64,000 nt of DNA from NCBI RefSeq assembly GCF_029910095.1, contig NZ_CP094526.1:5642001-5706000 (forward strand), in the 5' to 3' direction. The stretch's first letter is position 1. Each line of letters opens with the position of its first letter. The position numbers and the translations under genes are program-made. Below the pieces are notes generated by a model. That model worked only from the letters and a program-made list of their open reading frames with translations, did no database searches and was not told the origin of the DNA. This stretch comes from Bradyrhizobium sp. ISRA464. GTDB lineage: Bacteria; Pseudomonadota; Alphaproteobacteria; Rhizobiales; Xanthobacteraceae. Of the stretch, positions 54,454-64,000 are shown piece after piece.

Positions 54454-54893
54454 GCCGCGCTGCGTGCCCGTTGCTGGGGCGGCGTCGCGGCGAAGCGGGC
54501 CCGATCCGAGCAAATCGCGCGTGGCAGTGCAACATCCGTCGCCGGTTGTGCGAGCGGTGTCCACTCATTTCGCGAGCAACATATTCGACCATGTGAGTAC
54601 GTCTGCATCAATGTATGTGGGTTGAAACTCGCCCCTGGAACGCGTTTGCTAACGTTTGCCAAAGAGAGCAAATTGCTCAGCAAGAGCCCGCCAAGGGCCG
54701 CTGAAGGAGGATGGTCGATGTTGGCTCATGCCGCTTTATGCGCGCGTGGAGTTCCAAGGTGCGGAGCTTTGCATTGCACTGCCCGTCCGGATGACCGAAT
54801 CGACCGACCGACTGCACACTTGGCTCTTCCGCATTGCCGTCCGCGCAACAGCGCGGCTGTACCGACCTGATGGAACGCAGGGGAGGAACGACT
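54454..54893 (+). other. Leader region of the second Liv operon, with a possible small ORF
   Basis: 440 bp. A frame from ATG 54728 to TGA 54901 (57 codons: MPLYARVEFQGAELCIALPV, STDRLHTWLFRIAVRATARL) has protein-like composition and overlaps the binding-protein start by 8 bases, so it could be a coupled leader protein. AAGGAGG at 54704-54710 is 17 bases before that ATG but 7 before an ATG in another frame (54718). I see no clear sigma-70 boxes. Confidence 0.35.
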
Positions 54894-56192
54894 ATGACTG
54901 AGCAGTGGAAGGACGAAGAGTGGGCGCAGGACATCTGGTATCGCGGCAAGGTCACGCGTCGTCGCGTCGTCGGTTGGGGCGGCGGGGCGATCGGCGCGAT
55001 GATGCTGGTGCCGGCGCCCTGGCGCGCCGCCTTCGGAGCCGCCAAGCCGTATAAGATCGGCTCCGAGCAGCCATTGTCCGGCGCCGGCGCCGCCGGCGGC
55101 AAAACCGCGCTGGTCGGCCTGCAGATGGCGGTCGACCGCATCAACCACATGGGCGGCGTCATGGGCCGGCCGATCGAGCTGGTGATTGCGGACGACGAGT
55201 CCAAGCCCGACGTTGCCCGCCGCAAGACGCAGAAGATGGTGGAAGAGGACGATATCGACGTCCATGTCGGCGGCTTCCTTTCCAATATCTGTCTTGCCTG
55301 CATGCCGGTCTGGGAAGAAGCCCAGGTCGTCAACATGATCAGCGTGTGCCTCGACACCACGCTCACCACCTCCAAGTGTAACCGTTACAGCTTCCGCGTC
55401 CACGACTACGCGCCGGCGCAGGCGGTAGCCTTCGGCCCGATGCTCGCCAAGATGGGCAAGAAATGGCACATCGCTTATGCCGATTATTCGTGGGGCCAGT
55501 CGACGCGCGACGCTTACGCGGCCGAGATCAAGAAGAACGGCGGCGAGGTCGTCGGCACGACCGGCATCCCGCTCGGTACTGCCGACATGACGCCGTTTCT
55601 GTCGAAGATTTCCGGCAGCTTTGACGGATTGTTCGGCATCTTCTTCGGCAAGGACGGCGTGACCGTCGGCAACCAGGCCTATGATCTCGGCCTCACCAAG
55701 AAGTACAAATGGGCCGGTGACGGCGCTATCTGCGAATCCGTCAATCTGCCGGCGCTCGGTAACAAGATCGACGGCTTCGTCGCCATCAACCGCTACATCC
55801 CCATCTTCCAGGGCGCGCTCGATACGCCCTATCACCACCGCTTCTTCGACGAGGCCACGAAGCGGCTGGCCAAGATCGATCCGTCCGGCCCACTGCCCGA
55901 CCGCTACGTGCAATCGAACTACGAGGCCATGAACGCGCTCATGCACGGCATGGAGATGTCGAAGTTTGAGACGCGCACGGACACGATGAAGCTGATCGAG
56001 GCGTTGGAAGGGCTCGAGATGAAACTCAGCGACGACTTCCCGCAGGGGGACAAGACGCTGCGCAAGGCCGATCACCAGGCCTTCCTCAACGAGTTCCTCT
56101 ACACTGTCAAAGGCGGTGAGTTCCACCTGCTCGAAATGGTTCCGAAGGACAAGACCATCGTTCCTCCGGCCTGCAAGTTCTCCGCTGCGTAA
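54894..56192 (+). CDS. Liv-type substrate-binding protein with a Tat signal
   Basis: 432 aa from ATG 54894 with GGGGAGGAACG upstream. Twin-arginine leader TRRRVVGWGGGAIGAMML near residues 21-38, cleaved after a typical AxA (FGAA). The mature domain follows the type I periplasmic-binding fold (IGSEQPLSGAGAAGGKTALV, GLQMAVDRINHMGGVMGRPI, YSWGQSTRDAYAAEIKKNGG). Tat export implies folding, perhaps with a cofactor or ligand, before transport. First structural gene of a five-gene importer operon (54894-59615). Confidence 0.88.
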   Translation: MTEQWKDEEWAQDIWYRGKVTRRRVVGWGGGAIGAMMLVPAPWRAAFGAAKPYKIGSEQPLSGAGAAGGKTALVGLQMAVDRINHMGGVMGRPIELVIADDESKPDVARRKTQKMVEEDDIDVHVGGFLSNICLACMPVWEEAQVVNMISVCLDTTLTTSKCNRYSFRVHDYAPAQAVAFGPMLAKMGKKWHIAYADYSWGQSTRDAYAAEIKKNGGEVVGTTGIPLGTADMTPFLSKISGSFDGLFGIFFGKDGVTVGNQAYDLGLTKKYKWAGDGAICESVNLPALGNKIDGFVAINRYIPIFQGALDTPYHHRFFDEATKRLAKIDPSGPLPDRYVQSNYEAMNALMHGMEMSKFETRTDTMKLIEALEGLEMKLSDDFPQGDKTLRKADHQAFLNEFLYTVKGGEFHLLEMVPKDKTIVPPACKFSAA

Positions 56193-56983
56193 GTGAGCCT
56201 GAAACCGACCAACGACGGGCGCTCCCCGGCGAATGGCCGGGGAGCGGCGTGGGCTCCTGTACTCAAGACCGAAATGTTGACCGTCCGATTCGACGGCCTG
56301 GCCGCGCTTTCCAAGGTCAATTTCGAGGTCAAGCGCGACGAGGTGTGCGCCATCATCGGTCCGAACGGGGCCGGCAAGAGCACCTTCTTCAATTGCTTGA
56401 CCGGCGTGCTCAAGCCCACCTCCGGCCGCATCCTGTTCAACGGCGAGGACATCACCGGGCTGCCCTCCAACGCCATCTCGCAGAAGGGCATCGCGCGCTC
56501 CTATCAGATCACCAACATCATGCCCAACGCCTCGACGCTGGAAAATGTGCGCATCGCCGCGCAGTCGCGCCGGCATGCCTGGAACATGATCTCGCATCAC
56601 TCCGCCTTCCCCGACATCAACGAGAAAGCGGAGGCTGCGCTTCAATTGGTGGGCTTGCTCGAGAAGGCGGATCAGCTTGCCGCCAATCTTTCGCACGGCG
56701 AACAGCGCAATCTGGAGATCGGCATTGCGCTTGCGACCGAGCCGATCTTGTTGTGTCTCGACGAACCCACCGCCGGCATGAGCGCAGCGGAGACGCATGA
56801 CACCATGCAGCTCGTGCGCCGCATCGCCCAGAATTTGACGATCCTGATCGTCGAGCACGACATGCAGGTGGTGATGGAACTGTGCCATCGCATCACCGTG
56901 CTGCACTACGGCGAAATCCTCGCCGACGGCACACCGGAGGAGATCCGGCGCAATCCCAAGGTGCAGGAGGTCTATCTCAAGAC

Positions 56984-56987
<4 letters not shown>
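56193..56987 (+). CDS. Liv-type ABC ATPase (LivG-like)
   Basis: 264 aa starting at GTG 56193 right after the binding-protein stop. Walker A IIGPNGAGKST (near residues 52-62), signature LSHGEQRNLEIGIAL (near 165), Walker B LLCLDEPTAGMS (near 188), H-loop LIVEHDMQVVME. The long N-terminus before the first strand could mean a later start such as ATG 56274. Overlaps the next gene by four bases. Confidence 0.9.
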
Positions 56988-57721
<734 letters not shown>

Positions 57722-57723
57722 GG

Positions 57724-58620
57724 ATGGACGCGGTCACGCATTTCTTCCAGAGCATTCCGGTCGACTTACTGATCATCCAGACGGTGAACGGCGTGGTCAC
57801 CGGCATGATCCTGGCGCTGGTTGCCTCGGGTCTAACGCTTATCCTCGGCATCCTGGACGTGGTCAACTTCGCGCATGGCGAATTGTTCATGCTCGGCGCC
57901 TATGTCGGCGTGCTGGTCTTGACCGCGACGGGGAGCTTCTGGATGGCGCTCGTGCTGTCTGCCTTGATCGTCGCACTCCTCGGCGCAGCCATTCAGATCG
58001 TCACCTTGCGTCCGCTGGTCGGGCGCGATCCGCTCAACACGATTCTCACTACCTTCGGCATATCGCTGATCCTGCAAAACTACGCGCTGTGGCAGTTCGG
58101 CCCGGTGGCGCGCAAGATCAGCGAGCCGATCACCAGCCACTTCAACCTGTTCTATCTCACCTATCCCTGGTACCGCATTCTGATCGCGGTATTGTCGGCG
58201 GCGATCATCGGCGGCTTCTGGCTGTTCCTCAAATACGGCAAATACGGCGTCTGGATCCGCGCCACCACGCAGGACCGCGTGATGGCACAGGCCATGGGCA
58301 TCCCGGTTCCGATGGTGCACACCGCGGTGTTTGCAATCGGCGCGGCAATGGCGGCGGCGAGCGGCGTGCTATTTGCTCCGCTGGTCGGCGTCAGCCACAC
58401 CATGGGCCTCGACTGGGTGCTCAAGGCGTTCATCGTCGTGGTGGTCGGCGGCATGGGCAATCTCGGTGGCTCGATCGCGGCGGCGATCTTCATCAGCCTG
58501 CTCGAAGCCTATGCGGCGATCTGGGTCGATCCTTCGCAAGCGGTGATCGTCTCCTTCGTGGTGCTCATCCTCACGCTCCTGTTCCGGCCAACCGGCCTCT
58601 TCGCTCCGACGCCCAAATGA
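57724..58620 (+). CDS. Liv-type ABC permease (LivH-like)
   Basis: 298 aa from ATG 57724, two bases after the LivF-like stop. NGVVTGMILALVASGLTLIL and ILDVVNFAHGELFMLGAYVG are diagnostic LivH segments; KAFIVVVVGGMGNLGGSIAA is the ATPase-docking loop. About eight membrane helices. Overlaps the next gene by four bases. Confidence 0.92.
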   Translation: MDAVTHFFQSIPVDLLIIQTVNGVVTGMILALVASGLTLILGILDVVNFAHGELFMLGAYVGVLVLTATGSFWMALVLSALIVALLGAAIQIVTLRPLVGRDPLNTILTTFGISLILQNYALWQFGPVARKISEPITSHFNLFYLTYPWYRILIAVLSAAIIGGFWLFLKYGKYGVWIRATTQDRVMAQAMGIPVPMVHTAVFAIGAAMAAASGVLFAPLVGVSHTMGLDWVLKAFIVVVVGGMGNLGGSIAAAIFISLLEAYAAIWVDPSQAVIVSFVVLILTLLFRPTGLFAPTPK

Positions 58621-59615
58621 CAACCGCTCCGCCCAGCAAATCGATGCCGCTCAAAACGAAATTGGGCCACAGCGCCGGTTTCTGGATCGGCTTCTGCGTG
58701 GTCATGGCGCTGCTGATTGTCGCGCCGCTGGTGCTGCCCGAATATTGGCGGCGCTTCCTCACCGAAATCCTGATCTGGGGCCTGCTTGCGATGTCGTCCG
58801 ATATCCTGATCGGCTATACCGGCATGGTCTCCTTCGGGCATTCGGCCTTCTTCGGACTCGGCATGTATGGCGCGGCGGCGGCTCTCTTGATCATCAGCCC
58901 GCCCAATCTGTGGCTCGCCATTCTGTTCGGGCTCGGAGGGGCGGCTGGCGCTGCGCTGTTCGTTGCCTATTTCTCCACGCGCCTGCGCGACATCTACTTC
59001 GCCATCACCACGCTGATCTTCTCGCAGATCTTCTATGTGATAATCTTCACCTGGACCGAGGTGACCGGCGGCGAGAACGGGCTGATCTTCTCGCGCCCGC
59101 ATTTCACGATCCCGTTCCTCTATGACACGCGTTTCTCGACCGCGACGCTGTACTGGTTCGTGCTGGCGGTGGTCGGCGGCTCTTACGTGCTTTTGCGCCG
59201 CATTATGCAGTCGCCCTTCGGCATGGTGCTGCAGTCGATCCGGGAGAACGAGGCGCGCACGCGCGCGATCGGCTATCCGGTCGAGCGCTACAAGATCGTG
59301 GCGGTGATGCTGTCCGGCCTGTTCGCTGGGCTTGCCGGCGTGCTCTACGCCGTGCAGAACCAATTCGCGGCGGCAGAATTCGTGTTCTTCACCACCTCGG
59401 GCGACACCGTCATCTTCAACGTCATGGGCGGCATCGGCACGCTGGTCGGCCCCATCGTCGGCGCCGGTTTCTTCCAACTCATTCGCGAGCTGCTGCCGCG
59501 CATTTTCGGCGATCAGTTCCCCTATCTCATCCCGCTCGGCGTGATCTTCATCGTCATGATCATCTTCCTGCCGCAGGGCCTACTCGGCTTTGCGCGGCGC
59601 TGGCTCAATCGATAG
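58617..59615 (+). CDS. Liv-type ABC permease (LivM-like)
   Basis: 332 aa from ATG 58617. SSDILIGYTGMVSFGHSAFF and LRDIYFAITTLIFSQIFYVI identify LivM; MGGIGTLVGPIVGAGFFQL is the EAA-like loop. Last gene of the importer. No clear terminator follows before IS110-type sequence begins within 300 bp, so transposon insertion may have removed downstream genes. Confidence 0.92.
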   Translation: MTTAPPSKSMPLKTKLGHSAGFWIGFCVVMALLIVAPLVLPEYWRRFLTEILIWGLLAMSSDILIGYTGMVSFGHSAFFGLGMYGAAAALLIISPPNLWLAILFGLGGAAGAALFVAYFSTRLRDIYFAITTLIFSQIFYVIIFTWTEVTGGENGLIFSRPHFTIPFLYDTRFSTATLYWFVLAVVGGSYVLLRRIMQSPFGMVLQSIRENEARTRAIGYPVERYKIVAVMLSGLFAGLAGVLYAVQNQFAAAEFVFFTTSGDTVIFNVMGGIGTLVGPIVGAGFFQLIRELLPRIFGDQFPYLIPLGVIFIVMIIFLPQGLLGFARRWLNR

Positions 59616-59925
59616 CGTGCCCGTGCTCGTGGCCGCTAGAATGGTCGTGCAATGCTCGTTACGAACCGACGCGCGAGGGCGATCACCTCGCGGTAAATGA
59701 CTGTGGTCGCTGCCAGCCGGGTGGGCTGGAGAGATTGGCACTTTGTTGCCGACCCACGAGTGGCAGTGGAGCAACCTCTTGCCTTGCGCACCGCGGGATG
59801 TTTTCAGCGCGCTGATGTCGGCTAGACTGTATGTCCCCTCCACAAAATGAGGCGACTCACCTTCGATGTTGCGACGAGGGTTGCCTGGATGGACCGGGCA
59901 GAGCCTCAAACAAGGAGGGCGAGTC
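59616..59925 (+). other. Left non-coding flank of an IS110-family element
   Basis: 310 bp with no recognisable gene. In IS110 elements a long non-coding left end (recombination and, in some, a bridge-type guide RNA) precedes the transposase, so part of this stretch probably belongs to the element at 59926. The precise boundary is not visible because IS110 elements lack conventional inverted repeats and usually leave no duplication. Confidence 0.4.
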
Positions 59926-61044
59926 GTGGGTCATCATACCGAGGTCTTTGTCGGAATCGATACGTCAAAATCGCGCAATGCAATAGCCATTGCCGAAGGC
60001 GGCCGTGGCGGCGAGGTACGATATCTCGGGGAGTTTTCTGCCACGGAGGCAACGATCCGAAAGCTGGTGGCAAAGCTTGCAGCGAAATGCTGTCATCTGA
60101 CATTTTGCTACGAAGCAGGGCCGACAGGATATGGCCTCTACAGACTGCTCAAGAGCCTCGGCCATGACTGCCTGGTGGTGGCTCCCTCGCTCGTTCCGAA
60201 GAAGGCCGGCGATCGAGTGAAGACGAACCGGCGCGATGCGGTAAGCCTCGCCAAGCTGTTGCGCGCGGGCGAGCTCACCGCGGTGTGGGTGCCGGACGAG
60301 CGCCATGAGGCTATGCGCGATCTCTCGCGCGCCCGTCAGGCAGTAAAGAAGGACCTCCAGGGCAAGCGTCAACAGATCTCGTCATTGATGCTGCGGCTGG
60401 GACGCATCTATCCGGGCAAGACAACGTGGGGACCAGCCCACATGAGATGGCTGATGTCGCAGAAGCTCGAGCATCGCGAGCAGCGCATCGCATTCGAAGA
60501 GTTACTTGAGGGGATACGCCAGGAAAGTGAGCGGATGGAGCGTTTGGAGGATGCCATCCGCGAGGTGGTGGCCGAGTGGTCGCTTGCCGAGGTTGTCGCG
60601 GCCCTGCAGGCGATGCGGGGGATTGATCTCATTGCGGCTGTGGGGGTGCTGGCCGAGATCGGTGATCTCTCCCGCTTTCAAAATCCGCGCGAGCTGATGG
60701 GCTATCTGGGTCTGGTGCCCACGGAAAACTCGACTGGTGACAAGGTCAAGCGAGGCGGCATCACCAAAGCCGGTAATGGGCGGGCGCGACGTATTCTTGT
60801 GGAGGCGGCCTGGAGCTATCGATATCCGCCGCGCGTGAGCCGAGACAAGCAGCCAAAGGTGGAGGCCGCACCGAGACGCGCGCGAGAGATTGCGTGGAAA
60901 GCGCAAACCAGATTGTGCGGACGCTTCCGCTCACTCGAGCGGAAGGGCAAGCGGCGAACCGTAATCGTCACGGCGATTGCCCGAGAGCTATCCGCCTTCA
61001 TTTGGGCAATCAATCGCGAGCTCATGCCACCTCGACAGGCGTAA
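59926..61044 (+). CDS. IS110-family transposase
   Basis: 372 aa from GTG 59926 preceded by AAGGAGGGCGAGTC. N-terminal RuvC-like DEDD domain: VFVGIDTSKSRNAIAIAEGG (first Asp), CYEAGPTGYGLYRLLKSLGH (Glu), VKTNRRDAVSLAKLLRAGEL (third/fourth acidic residues). C-terminal transposase_20 domain: ALQAMRGIDLIAAVGVLAEI, ELMGYLGLVPTENSTGDKVK, the Ser-containing active region, then NGRARRILVEAAWSYR. Full length and probably active. Confidence 0.92.
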   Translation: MGHHTEVFVGIDTSKSRNAIAIAEGGRGGEVRYLGEFSATEATIRKLVAKLAAKCCHLTFCYEAGPTGYGLYRLLKSLGHDCLVVAPSLVPKKAGDRVKTNRRDAVSLAKLLRAGELTAVWVPDERHEAMRDLSRARQAVKKDLQGKRQQISSLMLRLGRIYPGKTTWGPAHMRWLMSQKLEHREQRIAFEELLEGIRQESERMERLEDAIREVVAEWSLAEVVAALQAMRGIDLIAAVGVLAEIGDLSRFQNPRELMGYLGLVPTENSTGDKVKRGGITKAGNGRARRILVEAAWSYRYPPRVSRDKQPKVEAAPRRAREIAWKAQTRLCGRFRSLERKGKRRTVIVTAIARELSAFIWAINRELMPPRQA

Positions 61045-61051
61045 CGTCGTT

Positions 61052-61109
61052 GGGGGCTGTGGACCGCTCGAGTCGTGAGGTGCGCTCGACCGGCCCACAG
61101 CCCCCTTTT
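61052..61109 (+). terminator. Long-stem hairpin with T tail after the IS110 transposase
   Basis: GGGGGCTGTGG (61052-61062) pairs with CCACAGCCCCC (61095-61105), 11 bp perfect, followed by TTTT. The loop of 32 bases contains GCTCGA…TCGACC steps that can extend pairing. It lies 7 bases after the transposase stop and probably ends its transcript or forms part of the element's right end. Confidence 0.6.
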
Positions 61110-61489
61110 GTTGCAATCAGGATCAGGGGTAGTCGCAGACATCAATCGTGCAGAGGTGAAGGTGGGACCACGGCAGGGGAAATCCTGAAACCCATTATGT
61201 GGCCGATCATCCGATCGACGCCCGACGCTAGACCAGGACAGCCCCAGACGAAAAAACGGAAATGCGGTATCCAACCCGCGCATCAGAGCCTGTTCACCGA
61301 CGTCTTTGGGTCCCGCCTTCTCCTCTGCACGATCCATCGGCGCAAGAACTTCACGATGAGTCCTCGTGGAGATGAGAAAACCGTGCGCTGTGTGCTTGAC
61401 TGGGGACATCAGAATGGAATGGTCCGGCCGTGCTCCGGCCCCGCCAGTGCGAGAAGCTGGCAAGGGGCGCTCAGGTCAAGGAGCACGCC
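61110..61489 (+). other. Non-coding region between two IS110-type genes
   Basis: 380 bp, no recognisable gene. It should contain the right end of the first IS110 element and the long left end of the second (IS1111-type). CCGGCC-rich inverted steps near 61425-61445 (GGTCCGGCCGTGCTCCGGCC) precede the second transposase ribosome site. Confidence 0.4.
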
Positions 61490-62545
61490 ATGTCTCGGAA
61501 CCTCAACACAGCGGTCGCCGTGATCGGCATCGATATCGGCAAGAACTCGTTCCACCTCGTAGGTCATGATCACCGCGGTGCCATCGTGCTGCGGCAGAAG
61601 TGGTCACGCAGCCAGGTGGAAAGACGGCTCGCCAACTTCCCGCCCTGCTTGATCGGGATGGAGGCTTGCGTCGGCGCGCATCACCTCAGTCGCAAGCTCC
61701 AAATGCTCGGCCACGACGCTCGCTTGATGCCGGCGAAAGACGTGCGCCCGTATTCGAAAGGACAGAAGAATGACTTCCGAGATGCGGAAGCCATCGCCGA
61801 GGCTGTCCAACGCCCGACCATGAAATTCGTCGCAACCAAGACAGCCGATCAGCTCGACCTTCAGGCGCTGCACCGCGTCCGCGATCGATTGGTCAGTCAG
61901 CGTACCGGCGTCATCAATCAGATCCGTGCGTTTCTGCTGGAGCGGGGCATCGCCGTACGCCAAGGCCTGCATTCCCTGCGATCCGAGTTGCCGGGTATCC
62001 TCGCGACGCGCACCGATGTGCTCTCGCCTCGCATGTTACGCATCATCGAGGATCTGGCGGGCGACTGGCGCCGGCTGGATGCGCGTATCGAGGGGCTGTC
62101 TAGCGAGATCGAAACGCTGGCTCGTCAAGATAAGGCTTGCGAGCGACTGATGACAGTGCCCGGCATTGGACCGCTTATCTCGAGTGCAATGGTCGCCGCG
62201 ATTGGCAGTGGAGACGTGTTCTCGAAAGGCCGCGACTTCGGCGCCTGGCTTGGACTGGTGCCGAAGCAGATATCGACCGGCGACCGCACGATCCTCGGCA
62301 AGATATCAAGGCGCGGCAATCGCTACCTACGCGCGCTGTTCGTCCAAGCCGCATGGGTGGTGCTGGTCAGGGTGAAGTGCTGGGAGCGCTACGGCCTCAA
62401 ATCTTGGATCGAAGCTGCCAAGAAGCGATTGCATCACAACGTGCTGGCGATTGCGCTCGCCAACAAGCTCGCCCGGATCGCCTGGGCGGTTCTCAACAAA
62501 GGACGTGCCTTCGAGTGCGTCAAGGCTGAGGAGACGGCGTCCTGA
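61490..62545 (+). CDS. IS110-family transposase, IS1111-like subgroup
   Basis: 351 aa from ATG 61490 (CAAGGAGCACGCC upstream). AVIGIDIGKNSFHLVGHDHR (first Asp), LIGMEACVGAHHLSRKLQML (Glu), VRPYSKGQKNDFRDAEAIAE (acidic pair), then the C-terminal LMTVPGIGPLISSAMVAAIG, FGAWLGLVPKQISTGDRTIL and RRGNRYLRALFVQAAWVVL. Clearly distinct in sequence from the first IS110 transposase. Full length. Confidence 0.92.
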   Translation: MSRNLNTAVAVIGIDIGKNSFHLVGHDHRGAIVLRQKWSRSQVERRLANFPPCLIGMEACVGAHHLSRKLQMLGHDARLMPAKDVRPYSKGQKNDFRDAEAIAEAVQRPTMKFVATKTADQLDLQALHRVRDRLVSQRTGVINQIRAFLLERGIAVRQGLHSLRSELPGILATRTDVLSPRMLRIIEDLAGDWRRLDARIEGLSSEIETLARQDKACERLMTVPGIGPLISSAMVAAIGSGDVFSKGRDFGAWLGLVPKQISTGDRTILGKISRRGNRYLRALFVQAAWVVLVRVKCWERYGLKSWIEAAKKRLHHNVLAIALANKLARIAWAVLNKGRAFECVKAEETAS

Positions 62546-63226
62546 CCTGGCCGATCCTCGCGCCGTGCTCGGGGCCGTCAAGGCGCAGCCTGGCAGCGTA
62601 GAGCAAGACGTCAGGACAGCACGACGGCCGGCCTTGACGGCCCCTTGCGCGCGGCGCGTCTGCGCGCGCAGGCCGGGACGAAGGAACGACCGCCAGGCAC
62701 GAACAAAGGAACAGCGCGAAGTGAGGAGCTATCGAGATGATGTAACCAACATCCCTTACCCGCCGAGGTCTGCGAGAGGATGCGACGACGATGGAAGATC
62801 GGTCTTCCCGGCGCATGCGAACACTGGTGACCCGAATGGCCCGTTCGAGGCCTGTCCGCTAATCAGCTCGAATGCGTGCTGATATCCATGATGGCCCGGA
62901 GCACAGCACGCTCCAATCAGAGGCCGGATACATTGATGCAAGACCGCATCTGACAGGTTGCCGAAACCTCTTGCAACGCGCGGCCGGACCATACATTCGG
63001 GTCAGAATCTGCCGATGGCGGCCGAGCTGACCGATGTCCGTTCTACCCCCGCGAGCCGATGCCCCCGGATGGTCAAGGGGACCTTCGACCACGGGCCAAT
63101 GCCGGACGCTGCGCTCCAATCGCTCAAACTTTATTTATCCGTCCAGATACTCCTTTACGCGGTGGGGGCTAGGTAGGCGGCAAAACAAGCGAGACAAGGA
63201 CTAAAGCGGCTTTGGGACCTGAGTAG
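62546..63226 (+). other. Right flank of the second IS110-type element with a 14-bp inverted repeat
   Basis: 681 bp without a recognisable gene. GGGGCCGTCAAGGC (62571-62584) and GCCTTGACGGCCCC (62631-62644) are perfect inverted repeats enclosing 46 bases, starting 26 bp after the transposase stop; likely a structured 3' region of the element. The rest (62650-63226) shows no protein-like frame with a ribosome site. Confidence 0.5.
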
Positions 63227-63442
63227 ATGGGTGAGCGGTCGAGAGCGCCATACACTGAAAACGATGCCGGGAAGCTCAGCTTGAAGGAGCTTACCGGCTG
63301 GATCAGTATTGCCGAATTTCGTGCGACCAAATTGAAGCTTTCGGCATCGCTCAAGAAGTCCGCAATAAAGCGCCTCGTCTGGCTCGAATGTCAGCGCGAA
63401 AAGCTCCATGGCGTGCCTGCACCGAAACGCGGCCGCTTTTGA
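63227..63442 (+). CDS. Small hypothetical protein (71 aa)
   Basis: ATG 63227 to TGA 63442: MGERSRAPYTENDAGKLSLK, LTGWISIAEFRATKLKLSAS, KKSAIKRLVWLECQREKLHG. A basic helical protein whose second half (K.AIKRL.WLE.QRE...GV) resembles a small conserved Rhizobiales family. No strong ribosome site (GAGTAG only). Function unknown. Confidence 0.45.
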   Translation: MGERSRAPYTENDAGKLSLKELTGWISIAEFRATKLKLSASLKKSAIKRLVWLECQREKLHGVPAPKRGRF

Positions 63443-63528
63443 TCGCGGATACGAGCCACAAAAAGACATGCTGCTGGACTTTGAATGGGCTTCTTGAGCG
63501 TCTAAGTTTTCGGGAACAGTATCCACAG

Positions 63529-64000
63529 ATGCGACGGCAATTGCTCATCTCAGTAGCGCTAAGTTTGACTACTCTGTACCTCGGGTCGCTACAAGCTGCG
63601 CGTGCTGTTGAGTGGATCAATTACAACGATCCTTATTACCACACGCTGGATCTGGCACCGGTCGGCGCAGGTCCCCTCGAGCTTACGAAGGTCTTTTTCC
63701 AGCGCGTTGAAGCCAATTTCAAAGGGACCGCTATGGTGTCGCCGGATGGCCGCGCGGTCATGTACCTTCAGGGTGGCAGCGACTACTCAGCGGAGCGCAA
63801 GGTATTGTACGTCGCACGGCTCGATGCGCGTGATAGCTGGAGCAGCTACGTGCTGAACATGGGCCCGTTGTGGCAATTCGGCCAGGCCAAGCGCTCGGTT
63901 CCGGCTTATGGATGGGCGTCGGACTCGTCGGGTATCTGGACTGCGACGCGGGAAAAGATCGGCCCCGGTGGAATTAACGGTTCGGGTTTGCAGCCCGCGT
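63529..64000 (+). CDS. Exported protein, 5' part only (runs off the window)
   Basis: Open from ATG 63529 to the last base (157 codons). Signal peptide MRRQLLISVALSLTTLYLGS-LQAARA, then VEWINYNDPYYHTLDLAPVG, AMVSPDGRAVMYLQGGSDYS and LYVARLDARDSWSSYVLNMG, a beta-rich, propeller-like pattern (DGRAVMYLQGG). The ribosome site is weak. It is the first non-IS gene after the two IS110 elements; identity unknown. Confidence 0.55.
   Translation, partial: MRRQLLISVALSLTTLYLGSLQAARAVEWINYNDPYYHTLDLAPVGAGPLELTKVFFQRVEANFKGTAMVSPDGRAVMYLQGGSDYSAERKVLYVARLDARDSWSSYVLNMGPLWQFGQAKRSVPAYGWASDSSGIWTATREKIGPGGINGSGLQPA

Noticed and set aside
54726..56906. Very long antisense open frame (over 700 codons) opposite the binding-protein and LivG-like genes.
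   Set aside because: It is the high-GC shadow of two clearly identified plus-strand genes and encodes an Arg/His/Asp-rich sequence without domains.

Overview
The window looks like a piece of a GC-rich alphaproteobacterial chromosome, most likely Hyphomicrobiales of the Bradyrhizobium/Rhodopseudomonas/Pseudolabrys type. This is inferred from codon use, two complete branched-chain-amino-acid-type (Liv) ABC operons, the class III cyclase/TPR protein, DUF992, the small-protein families at 27-31 kb, and REP-like hairpins built on CCTCATCCTTCGAG and GTCATTCCGGG. No tRNA, rRNA or CRISPR array was seen.

Layout. 0-3 kb: end of a polysaccharide locus (beta-helix fragment, GDP-mannose 3,5-epimerase homologue, membrane sugar-phosphate transferase). 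3.4-8.8 kb (minus): a tightly overlapping five-gene operon, ABC ATPase / ABC-2 permease / GldG-like / DUF4340 / HupE-UreJ-like. 8.9-9.8 kb: a frameshifted AHL-lactonase-type metallo-beta-lactamase. 11.1-18.4 kb: an acyl-CoA synthetase followed by a full Liv transporter and a T-tailed terminator. 18.6-22.8 kb (minus): RND pump and adaptor. 23.3-26.7 kb: frameshifted PRISE-type reductase, secreted beta-propeller, GDPD phosphodiesterase. 27.4-31.7 kb: a patchwork of very small genes mixed with fragments of a molybdopterin oxidoreductase, a thioesterase, an IS630 transposase and a sugar isomerase. 31.7-33.3 kb: TetR regulator and class II aldolase. 33.6-37.1 kb: small ORFs, cyclase/TPR protein, HTH gene and adhesin debris. 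37.3-41.9 kb (minus): RNase-Z-like MBL, CapA-like, tryptophan 2,3-dioxygenase, kynureninase-like enzyme. 42.1 kb: YbhB-like protein.

42.6-47.3 kb is an IS nest: an IS1182 element and an IS701 element share one CTAG target inside an interrupted 13-bp tandem repeat, followed by a truncated IS3 element abutting a decayed TniQ-like gene. 47.8-51 kb holds a DUF992 protein, a cytochrome c fragment, a multiply damaged beta-propeller pseudogene, an 88-bp direct repeat and an SDR fragment. 51.1-59.6 kb is an intact metabolic block: PQQ alcohol dehydrogenase with the Asp-Tyr-Asp signature of lanthanide enzymes, its cytochrome c, a DapA-superfamily lyase/aldolase and a second Liv transporter with a Tat-type binding protein. 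59.9-62.5 kb carries two IS110-type transposases; the window closes in an exported protein.

How it fits together: the intact operons point to uptake and oxidation of organic acids, alcohols or fatty/aromatic substrates, with efflux and cell-envelope functions. Decay is concentrated in the accessory stretches. Six of the lesions can each be explained by loss of a single base, usually from a run of two or more G or C.
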